From assembly GCA_020631275.1 (NCBI GenBank), contig JAHDHO010000008.1, forward strand, positions 1 to 34,157: a DNA stretch of 34,157 nucleotides, in the 5' to 3' direction. Positions 1-8,616 of this stretch are shown here, in pieces; within the stretch, counting starts at the first letter, position 1, and each line of letters opens with the position of its first letter. The notes below the pieces were generated by a model. It searched no databases and was not told the DNA's origin. It saw only the letters and a program-made list of their open reading frames with translations. The translations under genes were made by a program, and so were the position numbers. Origin of the DNA: Polaribacter sp. GTDB taxonomy: Bacteria; Bacteroidota; Bacteroidia; Flavobacteriales; Flavobacteriaceae.

Positions 1-1
1 T

Positions 2-280
2 TTTATCGATCAATCTCAGTCGTTAAACTTATTTATGAAAGATCCTGATTTTGCGAAGTTAACTTCAATGCACTTCTATGCTTGGAAGAGTGGATTAAAA
101 ACAGGAATGTACTACTTACGTACAAAATCTGCAGTAAACGCGAAGCAATTCACATTAAATGTAGAGAAAAAATCGGATACAATAGAAGATAAACCGATGA
201 GTGCAGCAGAATTTAAAGCAATGGTAGATGCTTCTAAAAACGGAGCACCAGACGACGATTGCTTAATGTGTGGTTCTTAA
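2..280 (+). CDS. nrdA: Ribonucleoside-diphosphate reductase alpha subunit, C-terminal end (5' truncated by window)
   Basis: This is the last 92 codons of the large subunit of class I ribonucleotide reductase, which reduces NDPs to dNDPs in the cytoplasm. The frame is open from base 2. It reads [11 protein letters not shown], then [21 protein letters not shown], both hallmarks of the C-terminal part of the catalytic barrel. The protein ends in a flexible tail closing with CLMCGS; this C-terminal Cys pair is the shuttle that passes electrons from thioredoxin or glutaredoxin to the active site. An internal ATG at 35 is not the real start because recognisable family sequence precedes it. A hairpin with a T-run follows directly. 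The small subunit gene is not in the window. The identification is secure; the exact subclass cannot be told from this fragment. Confidence 0.93.
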   Translation, partial: FIDQSQSLNLFMKDPDFAKLTSMHFYAWKSGLKTGMYYLRTKSAVNAKQFTLNVEKKSDTIEDKPMSAAEFKAMVDASKNGAPDDDCLMCGS

Positions 281-302
281 TTTTTGATAAAATATAATCA
301 AT

Positions 303-331
303 AAGAGAAGTCGAAAGGCTTCTCTTTTTTT
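303..331 (+). terminator. Rho-independent terminator of nrdA
   Basis: An 8-bp stem (AAGAGAAG at 303-310, CTTCTCTT at 319-326) with an 8-nt loop is followed by a T-run. It lies 23 bases after the nrdA stop and closes that transcript before the thioredoxin-like gene. Confidence 0.8.
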
Positions 332-356
332 ATTGTATTTTCGAAGAAATTTTAAA

Positions 357-866
357 ATGAAGAAAGCTTTTTTATTATCGGTAGTAGTTTTAATCTCTTT
401 TTCTTGTAAAAAAGGTAAAGAAGTAGATACGCAAAAAATTAATAAAGAAACTTCAGAAACATTTATCAATTTTGATAAATATACTTTTAACACAACAGAG
501 AATACTAGAGAAAAAATAACCTTATCTAAAGAAAGTATGTATATTTTAGATTTTTGGTATTTAGAATGCGAGCCGTGTGTAAAACAACATAAAGAGATTA
601 GAGAATATCAGCATATACTTGCTAAAAACAATATAAAAGTCATTGGTATTTCTATTGATAGAAGCCAGAAAAACTGGAGAAATTATTTAAAAAAACATCA
701 ATATAACTGGCAAAATTACAATCAGTTTCAAGAAGAAAATGATTTAAAATACGACTTAAATATTAAATTTTTTCCAAGATATTATTATGTAAATGATAAA
801 GGATTTATTTTGCGAAAATTTAATTCCTTCAAGCAAGTAATCAATTATTTAAAAATAAAAAAATAG
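357..866 (+). CDS. TlpA/ResA-like thioredoxin-fold lipoprotein
   Basis: A 169-residue envelope protein. The chosen start (MKKAFLL) gives a clean lipoprotein signal with lipobox FSC and lipidated Cys17; an in-frame upstream start at 333 would add eight charged residues in front of the signal and sits almost on the nrdA terminator. The thioredoxin-like domain covers about residues 45-165. It has a CEPC active site at 71-74 after the strand YILDFWY, the strand VIGISID, and a candidate cis-proline at Pro140 (FFPRYYYV). Proteins of this type reduce or exchange disulfides outside the cytoplasm, for example during cytochrome c maturation; the substrate here is unknown. The gene lies 18 bases upstream of dgt and is probably co-transcribed with it, although the two products should be in different compartments. 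Confidence 0.8.
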   Translation: MKKAFLLSVVVLISFSCKKGKEVDTQKINKETSETFINFDKYTFNTTENTREKITLSKESMYILDFWYLECEPCVKQHKEIREYQHILAKNNIKVIGISIDRSQKNWRNYLKKHQYNWQNYNQFQEENDLKYDLNIKFFPRYYYVNDKGFILRKFNSFKQVINYLKIKK

Positions 867-884
867 CCCTAAAATTAAAGTAGA

Positions 885-2222
885 ATGAACTGGGAACAAC
901 TCCTTTCTTTAAAGCGCTTTGGCGATACTCAAAAAAGACCTAGAATTGCACAAGATGAAACACGATTAGGTTTTGATGTAGATTTTGACAGAATTATTTT
1001 TTCATCTGCATTTAGAAGTTTACAAGACAAAACACAAGTAATTCCGTTATCTGAAACAGATTTTGTACATACGCGTTTAACGCATAGTTTAGAAGTATCT
1101 GTAGTTGGTAGAACGCTTGGTAGAAGAGTTGGTAAAGCCTTATTAGAGCGTCATCCTAACTTGGTAGATTTAGGTTACACTTTTAATGATTTTGGTGCAA
1201 TAACTGCCGCTGCGTCTGTTATGCACGATATCGGGAATCCGCCATTTGGTCATTCAGGAGAAAAAGCAATTGGCGAGTATTTTAAAACGGGTAAAGGTGT
1301 AAAATATAAAAATGAACTGTCGGATAAAGAATATCAAGATTTGATCGATTTTGAAGGAAATGCAAACGGATTTAAAATTTTAACCGAATCTAGAAAAGGA
1401 ATTTCTGGTGGTTTAAGATTAAGTTATGCAACCTTGGGCGCATTTTTAAAATATCCTAAAGAGAGTCTTCCTAAAAAGCCAACAAACCATATTGTAGATA
1501 AAAAATATGGCTTTTTTCAATCAGAAAAAGAAGCATTTTTAGATGTAGTAAAAGATTTAGGAATGCTCGAAAAAAAATCTGATGGTATTTCTTTTTTCAG
1601 ACATCCTTTAGCTTATTTAGTTGAAGCTGCAGATGACATTTGCTACACAATCATAGATTTTGAAGACGGAATAAACCTTGGCTTAATAGACGAAGAATTT
1701 GCTTTAGAATACATGATTAAATTGGTAAAAGATACAATCGATATCAAAAAGTACCATTCTTTACAACATAAAACTGATAGAGTTAGTTATTTAAGAGCTT
1801 TAGCAATTGGTGTTTTAATTAATGAAGCAGTAACGATCTTTTTAGACAACGAAGAGGCAATTTTAAATGGTACGTTCGAAAAATCTTTACTCGACAAGTG
1901 TAAGTTTGAGGCTCAAATTAACGACATAATTAAAATAAGTGTTTCTAAAATATACAAAAGCACAGAAGTGGTAGAAAAAGAGGTTGCTGGGTATAGAATT
2001 ATTGCAGATTTATTAGATGTTTTTGTAACAGCTTTAAATAATAAGTTTGACGGTTGCTCATCAAATTTTGACAACTTGGTTTTAAATTTATTGCCAGAAG
2101 AATACAAAACAGAAACAACTAATTTGTATGATAGGATTATGCAGGTTTGTAGTTATGTTTCTAGAATATCAGATAGTTACGCCATACGAGTACATAAAAA
2201 ACTAACTGGTAATATTATGTAG
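885..2222 (+). CDS. dgt: Deoxyguanosinetriphosphate triphosphohydrolase (dGTPase)
   Basis: A 445-residue HD-domain enzyme that hydrolyses dGTP to deoxyguanosine and inorganic triphosphate, so helping set dNTP pools. The N-terminal signature is clear: RPRIAQDETR, then FDRIIFSSAFRSLQDKTQV, then THSLEV with metal ligand His67, and MHDIGNPPFGH with His114-Asp115. A further acidic HD ligand is expected in AADDICY near residue 249. Length agrees with the family. It follows the thioredoxin-like lipoprotein gene by 18 bases and lies just downstream of nrdA, so genes for making and destroying dNTPs are neighbours, although a terminator separates nrdA from this pair. No terminator is visible after the stop. 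Confidence 0.93.
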   Translation: MNWEQLLSLKRFGDTQKRPRIAQDETRLGFDVDFDRIIFSSAFRSLQDKTQVIPLSETDFVHTRLTHSLEVSVVGRTLGRRVGKALLERHPNLVDLGYTFNDFGAITAAASVMHDIGNPPFGHSGEKAIGEYFKTGKGVKYKNELSDKEYQDLIDFEGNANGFKILTESRKGISGGLRLSYATLGAFLKYPKESLPKKPTNHIVDKKYGFFQSEKEAFLDVVKDLGMLEKKSDGISFFRHPLAYLVEAADDICYTIIDFEDGINLGLIDEEFALEYMIKLVKDTIDIKKYHSLQHKTDRVSYLRALAIGVLINEAVTIFLDNEEAILNGTFEKSLLDKCKFEAQINDIIKISVSKIYKSTEVVEKEVAGYRIIADLLDVFVTALNNKFDGCSSNFDNLVLNLLPEEYKTETTNLYDRIMQVCSYVSRISDSYAIRVHKKLTGNIM

Positions 2223-2271
2223 TAAATTATATAATTATTAAATTTAATTCCTTTTTAAAATAGGTTTAAGT

Positions 2272-4971
2272 ATGAATAAAAAATTAGGTTTTTCTATTAT
2301 AGTAATAATTAGCTTATTAATTTTTATGTTTTATGTTGATAACTCACAAGTAACTTTTGAAAATAAAAAGAAAGAGTATGTTGAATACATACTAAATCAT
2401 CCTTATACTAAAAGAGCTCCTTTAACTTCAGAAGAAATAAAAGCATTACCAAAAAAAGATCGACCAGATTTAGCATTTGAGCAAGATTTTTTAAGAACTA
2501 TGGATCCGAAGACCAAAAAGTTGCATCAAGATAGATTGGTAAAAGCTTTAAAATATGGTAAAAAGATAAAACAAGAATCTAGCTCTAAATCTGCAACAAC
2601 TTTTAATTGGGAGTCTAGAGGTCCAAAAACTGTAGCAGGAAGAGTTAGAGCATTAATGTTTGATCCTAATGACACCGAAAGTAAGCGAGTATTTGCTGGT
2701 GGGGTTAGTGGTGGAATTTGGAAAAATGAAGATATTACAGATGAAAATTCATCGTGGGTTATGGTGAATTCTGATATGACAAACTTTGCTGTTTCGGCTA
2801 TGACATATGATCCAGTTCAAAACAATACATTTTATGTTGGTACTGGAGAAGGTTGGGGAAATGCAGATGCAGTAAATGGTGCCGGAATCTGGAAAACAAC
2901 CGACGGAGGTTTAACTTGGAATAATTTACCATCAACTACTAACTTCGAATATGTTTATGACATAATTGTTAGAAATGAGAATGGGATTGGTGTTATTTAT
3001 GCAGCAATGCAAGATTTAGAAAATAATTTTTCTGAGGGTACAGATTTATTTAGATCTGTTGATGGAGGAAATTCTTGGTCTATAGTTTCTACAGAACCAA
3101 TTAGAGATTTAGAATTGTCATCAGATAACAAGATTTGGGCAGGTACTGCATCAGGATCTATATTATCATCATCAAATGGTGTAGTATTTACATCTAATTA
3201 TAGCTCTTCTTTACCATCTTCAGGTAGAGTAGAGTTATCTACAGCAAAATCAAATTCTAATGTAATATATGCCCTAATTGCATCTAGAATAGAGAATTCA
3301 AATAGTCCCGATACATTTGTAACTGGCTTAGGAGAAATTGTAAAAAGTATAGATGCAGGAGTAACATTTACCAACTTAGATGAACCCTCAGATACTAGAG
3401 ATTCTTCGATACCAAATGATGATTTTACAAGAGGACAAGCCTGGTATGACTTAATTATTGAAGTAAACCCAACAAATGAAAATGAAGTTTATGTTGGAGG
3501 TGTTAATACTTTTAAAAGCACAAATGGCGGAGTTTTATGGTCCAAAACTTCTAGTTGGGACAGTCGTTTTGACAACTCTGTAAGTTATGTACATGCAGAC
3601 ATTCATAATATTGTTTTTAGACCAAGTTATAATCAATTATTAATAGCTACAGATGGAGGCATTTTTTATTCTCCTGATAACCAAAAGAATGCTAATCAAA
3701 ATTCAATATTTCCAAGAAATCTTAATTTAAATATAACTCAATTTTATTCAGCTGCGATAGATCCTGTAAACTCAAATGGTTTTATGGGAGGAGCGCAAGA
3801 TAATGGTACAATTTATTTATTTGAACCGGGTATCAGTAATTCTTTAGAAGTTTTAGGTGGCGACGGCGGATTTAGTTTTATAGATCAAACGGCAGTAAAT
3901 GCAACAGAAAGCATTTATTATATAGCTTCTACACAATTTAATGTAAGTTATCTGTATGATTCTTCTTTTCCTGCCACAGACTATATAACTTTAGTTAATA
4001 ATAGAGATTCTGGCAATTTTATAAATGCATCAGATTATGATGATGAAAATAATATCTTCTATTCTTTTAATGATAATAATGAAATTACAAGAGTTACTTT
4101 AAAAGGCGATTTTGAAAACCAAGGTTTTAGAGATAATTTTAATGGTGTACAAGATATAATTTCAACACCTCTTTTTGGGAATTCTGATGTAACACATATT
4201 AGGGTTTCTCCTTACAATATAGCTGCTAGAAAAGTATTTTTTGGTACGGTTACTGGTAGACTTTTAATTTTTGATAGTACAGATGAAAGTTTTCAGATAA
4301 TTAATGAACCATCGAATGTGTTTGGTGCAATTTCTTGTATAGAACTAGGTGCTTCCGACGATGAAATTCTGCTAACATATTCTAATTACGGAGTAAAAAG
4401 TGTTTGGTATACTATTGATGGTGGAGATAACTGGAAGGATGTTGAAGGTAATTTACCTGATATTCCTGTAAGGTGGTCTTTATTCAATCCTTTGGATAGA
4501 AAAGAGGTTTTATTAGCTACTGAGGCCGGAATATGGAAAACAAGTGATGTAACTGCAGAAACAGTTGTTTGGGAACCTGCATCTTCTGGAATGGGAAATG
4601 TTAGAGTAGATATGCTACAGTATAGAGCATCAGATAATTTAATTTTAGCAGCTACACATGGTAGAGGAATGTTTACAGCTAACTTTACTGATAACACAGC
4701 TTCTGATACAAATGTCATGAATGAAGACAAAGTTTTTACTGTTTACCCTACTGTTTCTAAAGGAGCTTTTACAGTATTTTCCAAAAATATTTTAGGTAAA
4801 GTGAAAATAAATATTTTTGATACTGCAGGAAGACAAGTTCATAGTTCTAGTTTAGATTTTAGTGTAACTGAAAAACAACCAATTTCATTAGATATTAATT
4901 CAGGAATTTATATTGTAAATTTAGTAGATAAGAACAATAACAAATCTTCTAGAAAAATTATTATAGAATAA
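2272..4971 (+). CDS. Secreted BNR/Asp-box beta-propeller protein with T9SS type A sorting domain
   Basis: An 899-residue exported protein. Residues 1-24 form a hydrophobic signal. A pro-like segment (about 25-100) is followed by WESRGPKTVAGRVRAL, the typical opening of the sortilin/xyloglucanase-like propeller family. Repeated Asp-box blades follow: GIWKTTDGGLTWNNL, FRSVDGGNSW, VKSIDAGVTF, FKSTNGGVLW and WYTIDGGDNW. Residues about 819-899 (VYPTVSKGAF to SSRKIIIE) are a type A C-terminal signal recognised by the type IX system, which exports the protein across the outer membrane and anchors or releases it. Automated annotation often calls such proteins glycosyl hydrolases, but I see no catalytic site that would support a substrate. 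The gene stands 49 bases after dgt and ends at a strong terminator. Confidence 0.85.
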   Translation: MNKKLGFSIIVIISLLIFMFYVDNSQVTFENKKKEYVEYILNHPYTKRAPLTSEEIKALPKKDRPDLAFEQDFLRTMDPKTKKLHQDRLVKALKYGKKIKQESSSKSATTFNWESRGPKTVAGRVRALMFDPNDTESKRVFAGGVSGGIWKNEDITDENSSWVMVNSDMTNFAVSAMTYDPVQNNTFYVGTGEGWGNADAVNGAGIWKTTDGGLTWNNLPSTTNFEYVYDIIVRNENGIGVIYAAMQDLENNFSEGTDLFRSVDGGNSWSIVSTEPIRDLELSSDNKIWAGTASGSILSSSNGVVFTSNYSSSLPSSGRVELSTAKSNSNVIYALIASRIENSNSPDTFVTGLGEIVKSIDAGVTFTNLDEPSDTRDSSIPNDDFTRGQAWYDLIIEVNPTNENEVYVGGVNTFKSTNGGVLWSKTSSWDSRFDNSVSYVHADIHNIVFRPSYNQLLIATDGGIFYSPDNQKNANQNSIFPRNLNLNITQFYSAAIDPVNSNGFMGGAQDNGTIYLFEPGISNSLEVLGGDGGFSFIDQTAVNATESIYYIASTQFNVSYLYDSSFPATDYITLVNNRDSGNFINASDYDDENNIFYSFNDNNEITRVTLKGDFENQGFRDNFNGVQDIISTPLFGNSDVTHIRVSPYNIAARKVFFGTVTGRLLIFDSTDESFQIINEPSNVFGAISCIELGASDDEILLTYSNYGVKSVWYTIDGGDNWKDVEGNLPDIPVRWSLFNPLDRKEVLLATEAGIWKTSDVTAETVVWEPASSGMGNVRVDMLQYRASDNLILAATHGRGMFTANFTDNTASDTNVMNEDKVFTVYPTVSKGAFTVFSKNILGKVKINIFDTAGRQVHSSSLDFSVTEKQPISLDINSGIYIVNLVDKNNNKSSRKIIIE

Positions 4972-4991
4972 CTTTATAAAGTTTATAATTT

Positions 4992-5023
4992 AAAAAACGG
5001 CACTAATTTTAGCGCCGTTTTTT
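4992..5023. terminator. Bidirectional terminator between the BNR protein gene and dxs
   Basis: AAAAAACGGC (4992-5001) pairs with GCCGTTTTTT (5014-5023). The A-run on one side and T-run on the other allow it to end both converging genes. Its 3' edge overlaps the dxs stop codon. Confidence 0.8.
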
Positions 5024-6788
5024 ATGCTCTATTAAATCTAGAAATTAAACTATCAATATCTAAATTAAGTGTTTGTTGTAGTTTTGTTACACTACCATGT
5101 TCAATAAAATTGTCTGGTATACCAAGTATTTCTACTTTATTTTGATATTCATTATCTGCCATGAATTCTAAAATAGCAGTTCCAAAACCTCCTTTTACTG
5201 TTCCGTCTTCGATAGTATAAATATTCTGATGCATTTTAAATATTGTATGCAAAGTGTTTTCATCTAACGGTTTAACAAAGCGCATATCATAATGAGAAAA
5301 ATTAGAAGGTAGATCTACAAATTTTAAAGCCTCAGTAACATTTTTAGCAATTGTTCCAATAGATAAAATAGCCGTTTTGTTTCCTTTTTGTAAACAATAA
5401 CTTTTAGCGATTTCAATTTTTTTGAAAGGCTGTTTCCAGTCGATAATATTGCCAGTTCCTCTAGGGTAACGAATTGCAATTGGATTTTTTAATCCTAATT
5501 GAGCAGTATATAATATGTTTCTTAGTTCAATTTCATTTCTAGGAGCAAAAATAATTAAATTAGGAATTAATCTTAGATAAGCTAAATCGAAAACACCGTG
5601 ATGTGTTGCGCCATCTTCACCAACCAAACCAGCTCTATCTAGGCAAAATATAACAGGTAAATTCTGTATAGCAACATCATGAATTACTTGGTCGTATGCA
5701 CGTTGTAAAAATGTAGAATAGATATTGCAGTATGGTATTAAATTTTGAGTTGCCATACCTGCAGCCAATGTAACTGCGTGTTGTTCTGCAATACCAACAT
5801 CAAAAGTTCTGTTAGGGTATTTTTCTAACATTAACTTTAAAGAACTACCCGTTAACATGGCAGGTGTAATACCAACAATTCGTAAATTTTTATCTGCTAG
5901 TTCTACAATAGTTTGTCCAAAAACATCTTGATATTTAGTATATAAACTTTTCTCTTTTAGAATTCTTTCTCCAGAAATTTTATCAAATTTACCCGGAGCA
6001 TGGTACGTAACTTGGTCTTCTTCTGCTTTTTGTAAACCTTTTCCTTTTGTGGTAATTACGTGTAAAAATTTTGGACCTTTAACAGATTTCAAGCGCTCTA
6101 ATTCATTTAATATTTTAGGTAAATCATGTCCATCAATCGGTCCAGAGTAATCGAAGTTTAAAGCTTTTATAATATTATTTTGAGCTGCTAATTTTTTATC
6201 GCTTTTTACTTTTGTTAAGTATTCTTTTAAAGCTCCAACAGCAGGGTCGATACCAATTGCATTGTCATTTAATATAATTAACAAATTAGCGTTAGAAACA
6301 CCAGCATGGTTTAAAGCCTCAAAAGCCATACCGCTAGCAATAGAAGCGTCTCCAATAACAGCAATATGTTGTTTTTCGGTTTCTCCTTTTAAGTTAGATG
6401 CTATTGCCATTCCTAAAGTAGCAGAAATGGATGTAGAAGAATGTCCAACACCAAAAGTATCAAATTCACTTTCTTTTCTTGCCGGAAAACCAGCAATTCC
6501 TCCAAATTGTCTATTGGTATGAAAAACGTCCTTTCTTCCTGTTAAAATTTTATGACCGTATGCTTGATGCCCAACATCCCAAACTAGTAAATCATCTGGA
6601 GTTTCAAATAAATAATGTAAAGCAATAGTTAATTCTACCACGCCTAAACTAGCACCTAAATGGCCTTCTTTTGTGGCAACAATATCAATAATAAATTCTC
6701 TTAACTCTTTTGCGAGTTGAGGTAGCTGACTTTGATTTAATCTGCGTAAATCTTTTGGGTTTGATATGTTATCTAACAAATTTGTCAT
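5022..6788 (-). CDS. dxs: 1-deoxy-D-xylulose-5-phosphate synthase
   Basis: A 588-residue thiamine-diphosphate transketolase-type enzyme that condenses pyruvate with glyceraldehyde 3-phosphate, the first step of the MEP isoprenoid pathway (DXP also feeds thiamine and pyridoxal synthesis). Visible motifs are GHQAYGHKILTGR, FGVGHSSTSISATLG, the ThDP/Mg loop GDASIASGMAFEALNHAG with NDNAIGIDPAVG, and DRAGLVGEDGATHHG. The start was set at MTNLLDN rather than at the in-frame codon at 6806, because a TAnnTTTG box (6796-6803) lies between the two. It is divergent from tadA and the isoprenoid-reductase-like gene and ends in a shared terminator. The protein is slightly shorter than proteobacterial enzymes of about 620 residues, with no motif missing. 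Confidence 0.93.
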   Translation of the reverse strand: MTNLLDNISNPKDLRRLNQSQLPQLAKELREFIIDIVATKEGHLGASLGVVELTIALHYLFETPDDLLVWDVGHQAYGHKILTGRKDVFHTNRQFGGIAGFPARKESEFDTFGVGHSSTSISATLGMAIASNLKGETEKQHIAVIGDASIASGMAFEALNHAGVSNANLLIILNDNAIGIDPAVGALKEYLTKVKSDKKLAAQNNIIKALNFDYSGPIDGHDLPKILNELERLKSVKGPKFLHVITTKGKGLQKAEEDQVTYHAPGKFDKISGERILKEKSLYTKYQDVFGQTIVELADKNLRIVGITPAMLTGSSLKLMLEKYPNRTFDVGIAEQHAVTLAAGMATQNLIPYCNIYSTFLQRAYDQVIHDVAIQNLPVIFCLDRAGLVGEDGATHHGVFDLAYLRLIPNLIIFAPRNEIELRNILYTAQLGLKNPIAIRYPRGTGNIIDWKQPFKKIEIAKSYCLQKGNKTAILSIGTIAKNVTEALKFVDLPSNFSHYDMRFVKPLDENTLHTIFKMHQNIYTIEDGTVKGGFGTAILEFMADNEYQNKVEILGIPDNFIEHGSVTKLQQTLNLDIDSLISRFNRA

Positions 6789-6795
6789 GTGAATG

Positions 6796-6803
6796 CAAAA
6801 ATA
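6796..6803 (-). promoter_or_regulatory. dxs -7 promoter box
   Basis: TATTTTTG on the minus strand matches TAnnTTTG exactly. Its last base is 8 bases before the ATG at 6788, so the transcript leader would be only a few bases long. No convincing TTG lies at the expected -33 distance. Confidence 0.5.
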
Positions 6804-6844
6804 CAATTTAACTTTTTGTAATATTGATTTTTATATTTCAAAAA

Positions 6845-7294
6845 ATGATACAACCTTTCGACGATGTCTATTTTATGAAGAAAGCTTTACAAGAGGCTGA
6901 ACTTGCTTTTGATAAAGGCGAAGTTCCTGTAGGCGCAATCATCGTTTTTAAAGATCAAATAATTGCAAGAGCCCATAATTTAACAGAAATGCTAAATGAT
7001 GTAACGGCACATGCAGAAATGCAAGCTTTTACAGCTGCGGCAGATTTTTTAGGCGGAAAATACCTAAAAGACTGTGTATTATATGTTACTCTAGAACCTT
7101 GTCAAATGTGTGCAGGTGCAAGTTATTGGGCACAGTTGGGTAAGATTGTTTACGGAGCATCTGAGCCCGAAAGAGGTTTTAGAAATTTAGGGACAAAGTT
7201 GCATCCAAAGACAGAAATTGTAGCAGGAATTTTAGAGAACGATTGTGCACAGATTTTAAAACGATTTTTTATTCAGAAACGTAATTTGAATTAA
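6845..7294 (+). CDS. tadA: tRNA-specific adenosine deaminase
   Basis: A 149-residue cytidine-deaminase-fold enzyme that converts the wobble adenosine A34 of tRNA-Arg(ACG) to inosine. Zinc and catalytic residues are in place: HAE at 56-58 (His zinc ligand, Glu proton shuttle) and PCQMC at 85-89 (two Cys zinc ligands). The start MIQPFDD was preferred to an upstream in-frame codon at 6824 because flavobacterial TadA proteins commonly begin this way. The next gene starts 5 bases after the stop, so the two form an operon, divergent from dxs. A weaker -7-like box, TATATTTC, is at 6832-6839. Confidence 0.92.
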   Translation: MIQPFDDVYFMKKALQEAELAFDKGEVPVGAIIVFKDQIIARAHNLTEMLNDVTAHAEMQAFTAAADFLGGKYLKDCVLYVTLEPCQMCAGASYWAQLGKIVYGASEPERGFRNLGTKLHPKTEIVAGILENDCAQILKRFFIQKRNLN

Positions 7295-7299
7295 TTTTT

Positions 7300-8520
7300 A
7301 TGATGCAAAAATACGATGTAGTTGTAATTGGTGGTGGTCCGGCAGGAGGGCAAGTTGCAAGAAATCTAGCCAAAAAAGGGCATAAAATTTTATTAGTAGA
7401 ACGATTTCCTTCATTTTTAGATAATAATTTTTCTAGTGCTGGTATGACGTTAGCACCTTTAAAAGAATTTAATTTACCAGACAAAGTTATTGGCGCTTAT
7501 TGGAAAAATATTACCATTCAGTGTACAAAAAACAGTTATTTCTGGAAAGGAAATACAAGCAAAGGTGTTGTTTTAGATTACGGAAAATTAAAACAATTTT
7601 TAGCTGATGATGCAAAGAGTTTTGGTGGAGAAGTTTTAACAGGCTATAAATACATCAGTAAAAAAGTAAACGATAAAACTGTAATTGTTTCTTTACAAAA
7701 AGCCAAGTCTACAGAAGTTATAGAAGTAGAAAGCAAATTAGTTGTAGATGCTACAGGGCCACTTAGAAAGGTAATGTACGATGATAAAGAAGTACAACCA
7801 ACAATGAATTTGGGTAGTGGTACAGAATATTTAATAGAAGTTGCACCAGATATTTATGATAAATACAAAGATCAATTGGTCTTTTTTTTAGGACATAAAT
7901 GGGCAATTAAAGGGTATTCTTGGATTTTTCCTATGGAACAAAATATTTTAAAAGTTGGTGCAGGAAAAACACATTTAAAATCTCTTAATCAAGAAAATAC
8001 AGATAAAACTACTAAAAAAATTACCGAACAAATTATTAAAGAATATTTAAAGTGCGATACTTATAAACTGTTAGATGTTCATGGTGGTATATTAAGATAT
8101 TCTGAGGGTTTAAAAGACAAATTCTATAATAATAAAGTAATTGCAGTAGGCGATTCTATTTCTGCAATAAACCCAAGAGGTGGTGAAGGAATTAGATATG
8201 CAATGCAAAGTGCAGATTTAGCGTGCATATATATTGATGAATATTTGGTTAAAGGCACAACAAACTTTGATAATTACCGAAAAAAATGGCGTAGAAGAAA
8301 ACTTTTTAAATGGCGTTTAAGTGAAGTTTCTAGTCAAAGAATGTACAGTAAGTATACAGATATTCAGATAGAAAATAGAGTAAAGTTTTTTCATGAAAAC
8401 TTTAGTACAGACGTTTTAATAGATAGTTTGTTTAACTTTAAATACAACCAAATTATTTTACGATTTTTTCAATTAATTCGATTAAAAATAGAATTTGCTT
8501 TTAAAAAAGATAGATTTTAA
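7300..8520 (+). CDS. FAD-dependent oxidoreductase, geranylgeranyl reductase family
   Basis: A 406-residue flavoprotein. The Rossmann FAD site is at the N-terminus: VVVIGGGPAGG (residues 7-17) with the ribose-binding Glu35 (LLVER). The second FAD motif, AVGDSISAINPRGGEGI, begins near residue 282 with Asp285. Between them is the substrate cap typical of the geranylgeranyl-reductase group, whose characterised members saturate double bonds in isoprenoid chains. A basic C-terminal tail (WRRRKLFKWR onwards) may touch the membrane. The gene follows tadA by 5 bases and lies back to back with dxs, which makes an isoprenoid substrate plausible. The actual substrate cannot be read from the sequence, and this family also contains halogenases and other monooxygenase-like flavoproteins. 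Confidence 0.75.
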   Translation: MMQKYDVVVIGGGPAGGQVARNLAKKGHKILLVERFPSFLDNNFSSAGMTLAPLKEFNLPDKVIGAYWKNITIQCTKNSYFWKGNTSKGVVLDYGKLKQFLADDAKSFGGEVLTGYKYISKKVNDKTVIVSLQKAKSTEVIEVESKLVVDATGPLRKVMYDDKEVQPTMNLGSGTEYLIEVAPDIYDKYKDQLVFFLGHKWAIKGYSWIFPMEQNILKVGAGKTHLKSLNQENTDKTTKKITEQIIKEYLKCDTYKLLDVHGGILRYSEGLKDKFYNNKVIAVGDSISAINPRGGEGIRYAMQSADLACIYIDEYLVKGTTNFDNYRKKWRRRKLFKWRLSEVSSQRMYSKYTDIQIENRVKFFHENFSTDVLIDSLFNFKYNQIILRFFQLIRLKIEFAFKKDRF

Positions 8521-8616
8521 TGTCTTTTTGTTAAATATTTTATAAAAAAATCTTAAAAATTTGTGAGATAGTTTGTTTTAGAGAACTTTACAAGAACTAA
8601 TTAAATTCTCTTACAG

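Noticed and set aside
333-356. Upstream start for the thioredoxin-like lipoprotein
   Set aside because: It would put eight mostly charged or aromatic residues before a typical lipoprotein signal and start next to the nrdA terminator.
8580-8611. Inverted repeat AGAGAA/TTCTCT before the S9 peptidase gene
   Set aside because: Only 6-bp arms with a 20-base loop in AT-rich DNA; this is within chance expectation.
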